Origin: Methylorubrum extorquens
GTDB lineage: Bacteria; Pseudomonadota; Alphaproteobacteria; Rhizobiales; Beijerinckiaceae
Direction of reading: 5' to 3'
NCBI RefSeq assembly: GCF_024169925.1
Contig: NZ_JALJXF010000001.1
Span: 1,618,001 to 1,682,000, forward strand
Length of the DNA stretch: 64,000 bases
The position numbers and the translations under genes were made by a program. Position 1 is the first letter of the stretch, and each line of letters starts with the position of its first letter. Of the stretch, positions 45,946 through 53,432 are shown piece after piece. The notes beneath the pieces are model-generated. The model was not told where the DNA came from. It ran no database searches and saw only the letters and a list, made by a program, of their open reading frames with translations.

Positions 45946-46050
45946 TAGAGTATCGGCCTGGATATCGGATCCAGGCCGATACTCTAGCCTTCTGATTTCA
46001 CATCGTCTTTTTCCGAAAGCCGGAGACCACCTTTCGGGACGATGCTCTAG
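45946..46050 (+). repeat. Two-hairpin interspersed repeat, copy 6
   Basis: Complete plus-oriented copy ending in gctctag. Its first palindrome reads ctagagtatcggcctggat / atccaggccgatactctag. Relative to copies 3 and 8 two base pairs have changed on both arms (c-g to t-a and t-a to g-c), so the stem is perfectly kept. Confidence 0.9.
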
Positions 46051-46087
46051 AACCCTGCTCCCGCCGGTGGCCGCCGGGCTGGCCTCC

Positions 46088-46312
46088 ATGGGGGCCGTGC
46101 TCGCAGTTTCCACACTGGCGAGCGCCGGCGGCGCCGAGCGCTGGGCGCTGCGCCCCAAGACGGTGCTTGCTCCGGCTGCATCGGAGCCCGGTCCGATCGA
46201 GCCCGCCCCGGCCTTGCGCGGATCGAAGGCCATTCCGGTCTCGGAGATGCCCGGCGAGCGGCGCACGGTGCGCATCGTCTACCAGGGCTATCTGCCAGCC
46301 GAGTCCCGCTGA
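46088..46312 (+). CDS. Small exported protein downstream of a repeat
   Basis: A short frame encodes 74 residues from the ATG at 46088: hydrophobic start (MGAVLAVSTLASAGG) like a signal peptide, a Pro/Ala-rich middle and a C-terminal RRTVRIVYQGYLP strand. An in-frame GTG at 46067 would lengthen the signal. Neither has a good ribosome site, and the frame stays open through the repeat just upstream. It converges with the permease gene, seven bases apart. No family recognised. Confidence 0.45.
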   Translation: MGAVLAVSTLASAGGAERWALRPKTVLAPAASEPGPIEPAPALRGSKAIPVSEMPGERRTVRIVYQGYLPAESR

Positions 46313-46319
46313 AGCGGGG

Positions 46320-47408
46320 TCAGCGGGTCTCAGCGGACAGCCGCGGGTCGAGCGCCTCGCCGAGGCCGTCGCCGAGCCGGTTCAGGGCAACCAGGGTGAC
46401 CACGAGGAAGCAAGCGGGCGCGGCGAGCATCCAGGGCGCGGATTCGAGCGCGCGGGCACCTTCCGCGATCAGCACGCCCCAGGAGGTGTCGGGCTCCTGC
46501 ACGCCGAGGCCGAGGAACGACAGGAAGCTTTCCAAAAGGATCACCCGCGGGACCAGCAGGGTCGCCGCGGCGATGATCGGCCCCAGCGTGTTCGGTACGA
46601 TGTGGCGGAGAAGGATCGTGCCCGTGCCCGCCCCGAGGGCCGAGGCGGCGCGGACGAAGTCGCGGTCCCTGAGGGAAAGCGTCTGGGTGCGGACGATGCG
46701 GGCCATGTCGAGCCACTCGACCGCGGCCACCGCCACCAGCACCAGCCACAGGCCCGCGCGGAAGAACACCAGCAGCATGATAACGAAGTACACGAAGGGC
46801 AGGGCGTAGAGGATGTCGAGGAGGCGCATCATCAGTGCATCGACCGTGCCTCCGGCCATCCCCGAGACCGCACCGTAGGCGACGCCGATCAGCAGGGCGG
46901 CGAGCGCCGCGGTCAGCCCGATCAGCAGGGAGACCTGCCCCGCCGCGAGGCAGCGGGTGAGGAGGTCGCGCCCGAGCGCATCGGTGCCGAGGAAGAAATA
47001 CAGCTCTCGGATCGGCGCCTCGACCACGAGCCGGCGCCCGTCCGCGGACCGCTCCCGCACCTGTACCTCACCGAACAGGCCGGAGCGGGGCAGCAAGCGC
47101 AAGGAGCGCGCGTCGATGGGTTTTGGCGCCGTCAGGGTCAGCCGCACCCGGTCGCCGTCCTGCACCACATCCTCCAGCGTCACCCGCATCCGAAAGGCGA
47201 GGCGCGTCAGGGCGGGGCGCACCGCGTCGGGCCGCGGGTGGGCAGCGAGGCTCGGGGCGACCCGGACGAAATCCGGATAGATCCGCTCGGGCGGGTGGCC
47301 TGTGAGAGGCGGGCCGACAAAGCAGGCCAGGGCGATCAGGGCGAGGCTCGCCAGTGCGGCAAGCGCCGAGCGGTCGCGGACGAGGCGGCGAACGAGCGCC
47401 GGGCTCAT
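46320..47408 (-). CDS. Peptide-type ABC transporter permease (OppC/YejE-like)
   Basis: The 362-residue protein has an N-terminal membrane helix (ALAALASLALIALACFVGP), an unusual periplasmic-side insert (residues about 35-135) and the OppC domain with YFFLGTDALGRDLLTRCLAAG, several helices, and the ATPase-docking loop RAASALGAGTGTILLRHIVPN. The insert is longer than in E. coli OppC and like YejE. It overlaps the upstream permease by ATGA. No ATPase gene follows. Confidence 0.9.
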   Translation of the reverse strand: MSPALVRRLVRDRSALAALASLALIALACFVGPPLTGHPPERIYPDFVRVAPSLAAHPRPDAVRPALTRLAFRMRVTLEDVVQDGDRVRLTLTAPKPIDARSLRLLPRSGLFGEVQVRERSADGRRLVVEAPIRELYFFLGTDALGRDLLTRCLAAGQVSLLIGLTAALAALLIGVAYGAVSGMAGGTVDALMMRLLDILYALPFVYFVIMLLVFFRAGLWLVLVAVAAVEWLDMARIVRTQTLSLRDRDFVRAASALGAGTGTILLRHIVPNTLGPIIAAATLLVPRVILLESFLSFLGLGVQEPDTSWGVLIAEGARALESAPWMLAAPACFLVVTLVALNRLGDGLGEALDPRLSAETR

Positions 47409-48328
47409 GCCGACAGCCTCACGCGCGGATCGAGGGCGGCGGCGATGAGATCGGCGATCAGGTTGAAGACGATCACCAGCACCGCGACCAGGATCACCGT
47501 GCCCATCACCAGGGTGTAGTCGCGGTTGAGCGCCCCCTCGACGAAGTAGCGGCCGATGCCGGGCAGGCCGAAGATGGTCTCGACCACCACCGAGCCGGTC
47601 ATCAGCCCCGCCGCCAGCGGCCCGAGGGTGGCGACCACGGGGAGCAGCGCCCCGCGCAAAGCGTGCCGGGCGATGCGCACGCGCGACAGCCCCATGGCGC
47701 GCTGCGTGCGGATATGCGGCTGGATCAGCACCTCGCCGAGCGAGGCGCGGGTGAGCCGGGCGATGCCGGCCGCGTGGGGCAAGGCCAGGGTGAGCACCGG
47801 TAGTACGAGGTTTTGCGGCGCGCCGTCGGCCCAGCCGCCGACCGGGAGCCATGCCAGCCCGAGACCGAACACGATCTGGAGCAGGGGGGCGGTGACGAAG
47901 TTCGGCACCGCGAGACCGAGGGAGGCGGCCAATCCCACCAGCCGATCGGCGGCCCCGCCGCGGTTGAGCGCGGCGAGGCTCCCCAGCGCCAAGCCGAGGG
48001 CTAGCGCGAGGACGAGCGCGAGCCCGCCGAGCGTCACCGAGACCGGAAGCCCCCGCGCGAACAGGTCGGTCACGGTGAGATCGCGAAAGGTGAAGGAAGG
48101 GCCGAGATCGCCCCGCAGGAGGCTCGTGAGATAGCGCCCGAACTGCACGATCAGCGGCTGGTCGAGACCGTAGACCCGGCGCAGATTCTCCATCGCCGCC
48201 GGCGGCAGCGGGCGCTCCAGATCGAACGGCCCGCCCGGCGCCAGCCGGATCAGGAAGAAGCTGCCCGCCACCACGAGGAACAGGGTCGGCAGGCTCTGGG
48301 CGATCCGGCGCAGGATCAGCGGGATCAT
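47405..48328 (-). CDS. Peptide-type ABC transporter permease (OppB-like)
   Basis: The 307-residue protein has an N-terminal helix (LILRRIAQSLPTLFLVVAGSFFLI), APGGPFDLERPLP typical of OppB/DppB, five to six further helices and the docking loop RTQRAMGLSRVRIARHALR. It pairs with the OppC-like permease. The ATG lies in one unit of a 14-bp tandem duplication, and ten bases separate it from the binding-protein stop. Confidence 0.92.
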   Translation of the reverse strand: MIPLILRRIAQSLPTLFLVVAGSFFLIRLAPGGPFDLERPLPPAAMENLRRVYGLDQPLIVQFGRYLTSLLRGDLGPSFTFRDLTVTDLFARGLPVSVTLGGLALVLALALGLALGSLAALNRGGAADRLVGLAASLGLAVPNFVTAPLLQIVFGLGLAWLPVGGWADGAPQNLVLPVLTLALPHAAGIARLTRASLGEVLIQPHIRTQRAMGLSRVRIARHALRGALLPVVATLGPLAAGLMTGSVVVETIFGLPGIGRYFVEGALNRDYTLVMGTVILVAVLVIVFNLIADLIAAALDPRVRLSA

Positions 48329-48342
48329 ATCAGCGGGATCAT
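48315..48342. repeat. 14-bp tandem duplication at the junction of two transporter genes
   Basis: atcagcgggatcat occurs twice head-to-tail (48315-48328 and 48329-48342). The first unit holds the OppB-like ATG, the second the stop of the binding protein gene. Removing one unit would leave tcat, i.e. an ATGA stop/start overlap. Confidence 0.9.
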
Positions 48343-49937
48343 GGATCGAGCCGGAGATAGCGGGTGGGGGCGACGTTGCGGATGTTCGGGTGCACCCCGT
48401 GCAGCCGTGGCGAGACGAGCGCCTTAGAGCGGTAATGCAGCAGCGGCACCCAGGGCAGTTCGTCGAGCACGAGGGTTTCGGCCTCGAACAGCATCCGCGC
48501 GCGGGCCTCGACGTCGCGCTCCTGCGCCGCCCGCGTCAGCAGACCGTCGAAGGCTGCATTCGACCAGCGCCCGGCATTGAACCCGTCATTGCCGGTGCGG
48601 AGCAAGAACAGAAAGTTCTGCGGGTCGGAATAGTCGGCGACCCAGGACATCCGGGCGAGGTCGAAGGAGCCGCCGTCGCGCAGATAGGCGAAGTGGGTCT
48701 TGGCATCGGTGGAGACGAAGCGGGTCACGACGCCGATGCCGCGCCACGCGTCCGCCAGCGCGATCGCCGTGTTGCGGTTGTTGTCGGTGACGTTGAAGCG
48801 GTACTCGACCGTCAGCGGATGGCCCGGCCCGTAGCCGGCTTGCCCCAGCAGCCGCAGCGCCTCCTCCTCGCGGTCGATCGGCCCGTCCTCGCGCCCCGGC
48901 AGGAGCGGGGGCGGCAGAGCGTTGTCGAGGCCCGGCGGGCAGAACGAATAGGCCGGGGCCATGGTCTGCCCCCAGACGATCTCGGCCAGGAATTCCCGGT
49001 CGATGGCGAGGGACAAGGCGCGGCGCACCCGCGCATCGTCGAAGGGTTTTTTACGCAGGTTGAAGGCGATGGCGAGAAGCCCGAGCCCCGGCCCGAGCTG
49101 CACCTGGGGGCCGAAGCGCTCCTTCAGCGAGGCGATCTGGTCGGCGGGCAGGTCGGAGAGGGAATCGATCTCGCCGGCCGCATAGCGCCGCACCGCCGCG
49201 GCGAGATCCGGGGTCGGGATGATGTCGATCCGCTCGATCGGGATCGCGGCGGCGTCGCGGTAATGCGGGTTCTTCGTCAGGGTGATGCGGTCGTTCGGCA
49301 CCCAATCGACCAGGGCGTAGGGGCCGTTCGAGACGAGATTGCCGGGCCGCGCGAAGGCATCGCCCCAGCGCTCCAGCGAGGGGCGGTGGACCGGCAGCGA
49401 GGCCTGGTGCGTCAAGAGTTCGAGGAGGTAGGGGACCGGCTCGGCGAGCGCGATCTCCAGCGTTTGGGGATCGGGGGCCGTCACCCCCAGGGTCTCCGGC
49501 GGCTGCTCGCCCGCGTTGACGGCCGCCGCCCCGCGGATCGGGAACAGCACCTCGGCGTATTTCGCCGCCGTCTTCGGATCGAGGATCCGGCGCAGCGAGA
49601 ACAGGAAATCGTCCGCCGTCACCGCATCGCCGTTCGACCAGCGCCCATCGGATCGCAGAGTGAAGCGGTAGGTGAGGCGGTCGTCGGAGACGGTCCAGCG
49701 CTCGGCCATGCCGGGGATGATGGTGCCGCGGTTGTCGTAGGTCAGCAGCCCCTCGAACAGGTCGCGCAGGATATGCGCCTCGGCCACCGTCGAGGTCTTG
49801 TGCGGATCGAGCGTTTCCGGGTCGGCGTCGTTGCCGCGGCGGTAGACGCGCGGTGCCGCCCGCGCCGGGGCGGGGAGGGCGAGCCCGGCAGCCAAAGCTG
49901 CGCCGGTTTGCAGGATGGTGCGCCGGAGGAGGCTCAT
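48339..49937 (-). CDS. Peptide-type ABC transporter substrate-binding protein
   Basis: The 532-residue protein belongs to the extracellular solute-binding family 5 (OppA/DppA). Signal peptide is twin-arginine-like (LLRRTILQTGAALAAGLALPAPARA). Family marks: PETLDPHKTSTVAEAHILRDLFEGL near residue 40, WSNGDAVTADDFLFSLRRI near 105, VSNGPYALVDWVPND near 200. It feeds substrate to the two downstream permeases. Substrate could be oligopeptides or other solutes. No ATPase is in the cluster. Confidence 0.92.
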   Translation of the reverse strand: MSLLRRTILQTGAALAAGLALPAPARAAPRVYRRGNDADPETLDPHKTSTVAEAHILRDLFEGLLTYDNRGTIIPGMAERWTVSDDRLTYRFTLRSDGRWSNGDAVTADDFLFSLRRILDPKTAAKYAEVLFPIRGAAAVNAGEQPPETLGVTAPDPQTLEIALAEPVPYLLELLTHQASLPVHRPSLERWGDAFARPGNLVSNGPYALVDWVPNDRITLTKNPHYRDAAAIPIERIDIIPTPDLAAAVRRYAAGEIDSLSDLPADQIASLKERFGPQVQLGPGLGLLAIAFNLRKKPFDDARVRRALSLAIDREFLAEIVWGQTMAPAYSFCPPGLDNALPPPLLPGREDGPIDREEEALRLLGQAGYGPGHPLTVEYRFNVTDNNRNTAIALADAWRGIGVVTRFVSTDAKTHFAYLRDGGSFDLARMSWVADYSDPQNFLFLLRTGNDGFNAGRWSNAAFDGLLTRAAQERDVEARARMLFEAETLVLDELPWVPLLHYRSKALVSPRLHGVHPNIRNVAPTRYLRLDP

Positions 49938-50010
49938 AGGCGGCTCACCCGACGCTTCGGCGATGGCACGGCGCCAAGCGGCTTACGGACAGGCGAACCG
50001 GCTCCCGACG

Positions 50011-50215
50011 CATCCCCTCGCCCCGCAAGCGGGGAGAGGGTCGCGGCGACCTTGTCGTCGGCGCGACGAGGCGGCAGCCGAAGGTGAGGGGGCGGCCACG
50101 GAGGAGTCGCATCCGGAAACACCCCCTCACCGCCGCTTCGGCTTCGCCTGCGCTTCCCGCAGGCACGACAAGGTGCCTGCGTGCCTCTCCCCGCCCGGCG
50201 GGGAGAGGGGAGGGG
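50011..50215. repeat. Inverted pair of a roughly 90-bp repeat (fold-back)
   Basis: The left unit (about 50011-50093) and the right unit (about 50124-50215) are diverged reverse complements. Matching blocks are cccgc..gcggggagag, gaccttgtcgt / acgacaaggt, agccgaa / ttcggct and ggtgaggggg / ccccctcacc. Each unit ends in a gc-rich palindrome of the window's ccctctccccgc family. Spacer is about 30 bases. It fills the gap between two minus-strand genes and could fold into a long hairpin. Confidence 0.75.
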
Positions 50216-50248
50216 CGGTGCGGGCCTTCGAACACGGCCGTCAGGCCC

Positions 50249-50686
50249 TCAGGCCCCCGTCTCGCCCTTCAAGCCCGCCGCCTCGATACCGGCCAGCGCG
50301 CAGATCTCGTCGTTGTCGGAGGTGTCGCCGGAGACGCCCACCGCGCCGAGCAGGCGGCCGTCGGCATCGCGGATCAGCACGCCGCCGGGCACCGGCACCA
50401 GGGCGTCCGGGCCGACGAGGTGGCTCACCGCGGCGACGAAATGCGGCTGCTCCTCGGCCCGCTTGGCGATCGCCCGCGAGCCGAGCCCGAGCGCCAGCGC
50501 ACCGTTGGCCTTACCGCGGGCGATCTCCGCCCGGCGCAGCGAGGTGCCGTCCTCGGCCGCTAGGCACTTGAGGGCGCCGCGGGCATCGTAGACGACTATG
50601 GCGAGCGGCTTGAGGTCCCGCTCGCGGGCGGTCTTCAGGGCGGTCGCTACGAGGGTCTGGGCGGCGGCGAGCGTCAGGTCTGTCAT
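50249..50686 (-). CDS. GlcG/HbpS family protein
   Basis: The 145-residue protein matches the DUF336/HbpS family: LAAAQTLVATALKTARERDLK, AIVVYDARGALKCLAAEDG near residue 30, ARGKANGALALG near 58, and VGPDALVPVPGGVLIRDADGRLLGAVGVSG with the conserved SGDTSDND. HbpS binds heme and GlcG is linked to glycolate genes; neither context is present here. ATG follows gagg. Function is uncertain. Confidence 0.85.
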   Translation of the reverse strand: MTDLTLAAAQTLVATALKTARERDLKPLAIVVYDARGALKCLAAEDGTSLRRAEIARGKANGALALGLGSRAIAKRAEEQPHFVAAVSHLVGPDALVPVPGGVLIRDADGRLLGAVGVSGDTSDNDEICALAGIEAAGLKGETGA

Positions 50687-50770
50687 CAGAATATCCTCGC
50701 GGATGTCCTCGAAGGGCAGGTCGTCCCGCGGACATGCACCGGCGGGGCCGGTTTCGCCAAGCGCGCGCCT

Positions 50771-51223
50771 TCAGGCGATCGTCACCTCGGTCCGCACCGA
50801 GTTGGCGATGAAGCAGGTCTCGTGCGCCTCATGGTGGAGCGCGGCGAGCCGCTCCGCATCGGGCGCCGCGCCGGCCCAGTCGAGGCGCGGATGCAGCACC
50901 ACCCGCGTCACCGCCTGCCGGCCGGGGGCGATCTCCGCCATCGTGCCCTCGGCATGGTCGCGGTAAGACCGCGCGACGAAGCCGGCGAGCCGGGCGACGT
51001 GGAGGAAGCTCAGCATGTGGCAGGTCGAGAGCGCCGCCACCAACATCTCCTCGGGATCGACCGCCGCCGCCACCGCCCACTTGCCGACGACGTGCGGCGA
51101 GGCCGAACCGGCCAGCTCCACCCCGCCATCGAAGCGTACGGTGTGGCCGCGGCTGTAGCGCCCGGCGGAAAAGTCTTCGCCCGCAGCCAGCGCCCAGCGG
51201 ACATCCGCGGTGTAGGTCGCCAT
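50771..51223 (-). CDS. OsmC family peroxiredoxin
   Basis: The 150-residue protein has the OsmC fold with the two redox Cys in LSTCHMLSFLH near residue 71 and HETCFIANS near 140, and a conserved Glu/Arg between. It should reduce organic hydroperoxides. Start 51223 is set by family length and by a cggga-g run upstream; the frame extends 53 codons. It is divergent to the RibD-like reductase gene, 148 bases away. Confidence 0.9.
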   Translation of the reverse strand: MATYTADVRWALAAGEDFSAGRYSRGHTVRFDGGVELAGSASPHVVGKWAVAAAVDPEEMLVAALSTCHMLSFLHVARLAGFVARSYRDHAEGTMAEIAPGRQAVTRVVLHPRLDWAGAAPDAERLAALHHEAHETCFIANSVRTEVTIA

Positions 51224-51371
51224 CCTCGCCTCCCGATCCGTCGGCGTCAGCCTATCCGGCGCGGGCGCCTTCGGCCAAGCCGGCGGCGCGGCGCCGCGGC
51301 GGCGCGCACTGGCGCAGTGAGGCAACCGGTCTAGTTCCGCCTCCACCCTCGAGAGCAGGAACCCTGACGCC

Positions 51372-52088
51372 ATGGCTGACATATCGGAGCGCCCTCACGT
51401 CCTGTGCCACATGACCACCTCGGTCGATGGGCGCATCAAGGTCCGGCGCTGGACCACCATCGACGCGGATTCGCACTACGAGGACGTCCACAAGCAGCTT
51501 AAGGGCGACGCCTGGATGTGCGGGCGCATCACCATGCAGGGCTACGCCGACAGCGCGAAGCCGCTGGCCGCCGATCCGCCTGAGGAGCCGGTGTCGCGTG
51601 AGGATCACGTCGCCCGCACCGATGCGTCCGGCTACGCGGTGGCGCTCGATGCCCGCGGCGCGATGGATTGGGGGGCGCGCAACGACATCGAGGGCGATCA
51701 CGTCATCGTGCTGACGACGGGACAGGCCTCGGACGACCGCCTGCGACGCCTGAAGGCCGGGGGCCAGTCCTACATCCTGGCCGGCGAGCACGAGGTCGAT
51801 TTCGCCCTGGCGCTGGCCAAGCTGAAGCGCCTGTTCGGCATCGAGCGGCTGCTGGTCGAGGGCGGCGGGCGCGTCAACGGCTCGCTGCTGAAGGCCGGGC
51901 TCGTGGACGAGCTGAGCTTGCTGCTCGCACCCGCCGTCGATGGCGTGCTCGGCACGCCGGCCCTGTTCGACTTCGAGGGCGGGGAGGGCGAGTCCATGGG
52001 CTCGCGCCGCCGCCTCACCCGCACCGCCTGCGAGCCGTTCGACGACGGTACGGTCTGGCTGCGCTACCGCATCGAAGCGGCCGGCTGA
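51372..52088 (+). CDS. RibD C-terminal / dihydrofolate reductase-fold protein
   Basis: The 238-residue protein resembles the RibD_C reductases: VLCHMTTSVDGRIKV at the start, AWMCGRITMQGYA near residue 50, FGIERLLVEGGGRVNGSLL near 155, ELSLLLAPAVDG. It would bind NADPH and reduce a pteridine- or pyrimidine-like substrate. Other riboflavin genes are absent, so a stand-alone role is likely. Its last 25 bases overlap the convergent hydrolase gene. Confidence 0.85.
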   Translation: MADISERPHVLCHMTTSVDGRIKVRRWTTIDADSHYEDVHKQLKGDAWMCGRITMQGYADSAKPLAADPPEEPVSREDHVARTDASGYAVALDARGAMDWGARNDIEGDHVIVLTTGQASDDRLRRLKAGGQSYILAGEHEVDFALALAKLKRLFGIERLLVEGGGRVNGSLLKAGLVDELSLLLAPAVDGVLGTPALFDFEGGEGESMGSRRRLTRTACEPFDDGTVWLRYRIEAAG

Positions 52089-53104
52089 TCGCGCTTCTCG
52101 CGATGGGCGGCGAGGAAGGCGTCGTAGGCGCTCGTCACCGCCGGCCGGTTCTCGAAATGCGGGAAGGCGCCGGTCGGCAGCCGCAGGATCGTCCAGTTCG
52201 GGCGGCCCGCCACCTCGCCGACATGGCGGTAATCGACGAAGTCGCCCCGCGCCCCGTGCACCATGAAAATCGGGAGCGTCAGCGCCTCGTAGACCCGCGT
52301 GGTGTCGTCGGGGAACAGGTAGCCGGAGAGGAACGAGAAGGGCGCGTGCTCGGCCCCCGGCTGGCGGGCCGAGAGCTGATCGTAGGCGAGCAGGCCCTCG
52401 TCGATGTCGCGGCTGCCCCAGGTCTTCTCCAGGAAGAAGCGCACGCTCGGCCGGCTCACCAGCGCGTCGAAGAGCGGGCGGCCCCAGAGCGGGAAGGCGG
52501 CGAGCCCTCGCGCCAGCGGCTTGCCGCGGTTGGCGTTCGCCGGGCCGCGCCCGGAGAGGCGGGCGTCGAATCCAGTTGGGCTGATGAGGCCGAGTGTCGA
52601 AAACAGGTCCGGCCGCTCCAGCGCGGCGCGGGCGAGATAGGCGCAAGGCAGCGACAGCGCCATCGCGTCGAGCGCCCCGCCGCCATGGCGGCTGGCGATC
52701 TCGGCCGCGGCGTCGAGGATCGCATCGGTCATCAGCCGGGGCGTGTAGATCCGGTCCGCCCGCTCGGAATGGCCGAAGCCCGGCAGTTCGAGCGCGTAGA
52801 CCGGGCGGGTGGTCCGGTAATGCTCGTAGAGCGGCTTGACCTCGTAGGCGTTGGCCGCCGCATTGACGGAGTGGATCAAGAGGAGCGGCCGCCCGCCCTG
52901 GGCATCCGAGACGTAGAGGTTCACCCGGCCCGCCCGCGTGCGCAGATTGCTGCGCCGCCCCGGCAGGGCCGGGGGCAGGGGGCCGGCCCGGTTCAGCCCG
53001 AGATGGCTCCACGCGATCCAGGCGCCAGCCGCCGCCAGCGGCAGCAGGGCGAGGGCGCCGGCCTTGCCGCTCTTTCGTGTTCCGGGATGGCTCGTGCCGC
53101 GCAT
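52064..53104 (-). CDS. Alpha/beta hydrolase with altered nucleophile elbow
   Basis: The 346-residue protein has an N-terminal membrane anchor (ALALLPLAAAGAWIAWSHL) and an alpha/beta hydrolase fold: PLLLIHSVNAAANAYE (oxyanion region), YALELPGFGHSERADR, and the elbow DAMALSLPCAYLARAAL where the usual G-x-S-x-G reads A-L-S-L-P. The candidate acid and His are in MVHGARGDFVDY and GAFPHFENRP. The Ser is kept, so activity is possible, but the elbow change is atypical. It may act at the membrane. Confidence 0.85.
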   Translation of the reverse strand: MRGTSHPGTRKSGKAGALALLPLAAAGAWIAWSHLGLNRAGPLPPALPGRRSNLRTRAGRVNLYVSDAQGGRPLLLIHSVNAAANAYEVKPLYEHYRTTRPVYALELPGFGHSERADRIYTPRLMTDAILDAAAEIASRHGGGALDAMALSLPCAYLARAALERPDLFSTLGLISPTGFDARLSGRGPANANRGKPLARGLAAFPLWGRPLFDALVSRPSVRFFLEKTWGSRDIDEGLLAYDQLSARQPGAEHAPFSFLSGYLFPDDTTRVYEALTLPIFMVHGARGDFVDYRHVGEVAGRPNWTILRLPTGAFPHFENRPAVTSAYDAFLAAHREKRDQPAASMR

Positions 53105-53432
53105 GGTTCCTCCGCTTCAGAGTGCCTCACGACACTCCCGATGACCGATCGTCTCCGTTCTGGGCACGACGGCGCAGTGGGAGTTTCGTGAGAGACACTC
53201 AGCCTCGCGCCGGACAACGCGGGGCGGGGGCCGGCGTTGCCGATGGACTGCCGCCCGGCCTGCACCCCACGGTTCACACCGCGACGCCTTCCCGCGAGAG
53301 CATCGTCCTGGATACCGGATCCAGGACGATGCTCTCGGCACTTGTTTTTGCATCATCTTTTTCCGAAAGCCGGCAACCACCATTCGGGACGATGCTCTAG
53401 GCTCGCAGGAGCGCGAAGGGGAAAGAAGCCGA
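53105..53432. other. 328-base divergent gap containing a repeat
   Basis: Between the alpha/beta hydrolase and an MFS gene. The right third is the complete repeat copy 7. The rest shows no gene; a short minus-strand frame across it has no coding character. Confidence 0.5.
53297..53400 (+). repeat. Two-hairpin interspersed repeat, copy 7
   Basis: Best-preserved copy. Perfect 17-bp arms agagcatcgtcctggat / atccaggacgatgctct with accgg loop, then cttgtttttgcatcatc and the ccgaaag...attcggg half ending gacgatgctctag. It ends 32 bases before the MFS start codon, so it will be in that gene's 5' region. Confidence 0.9.

Noticed and set aside
46167..47519. Plus-strand frame of about 450 codons opposite the OppC-like permease
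   Set aside because: No recognisable domain and the opposite strand has a clear permease with correct overlaps.
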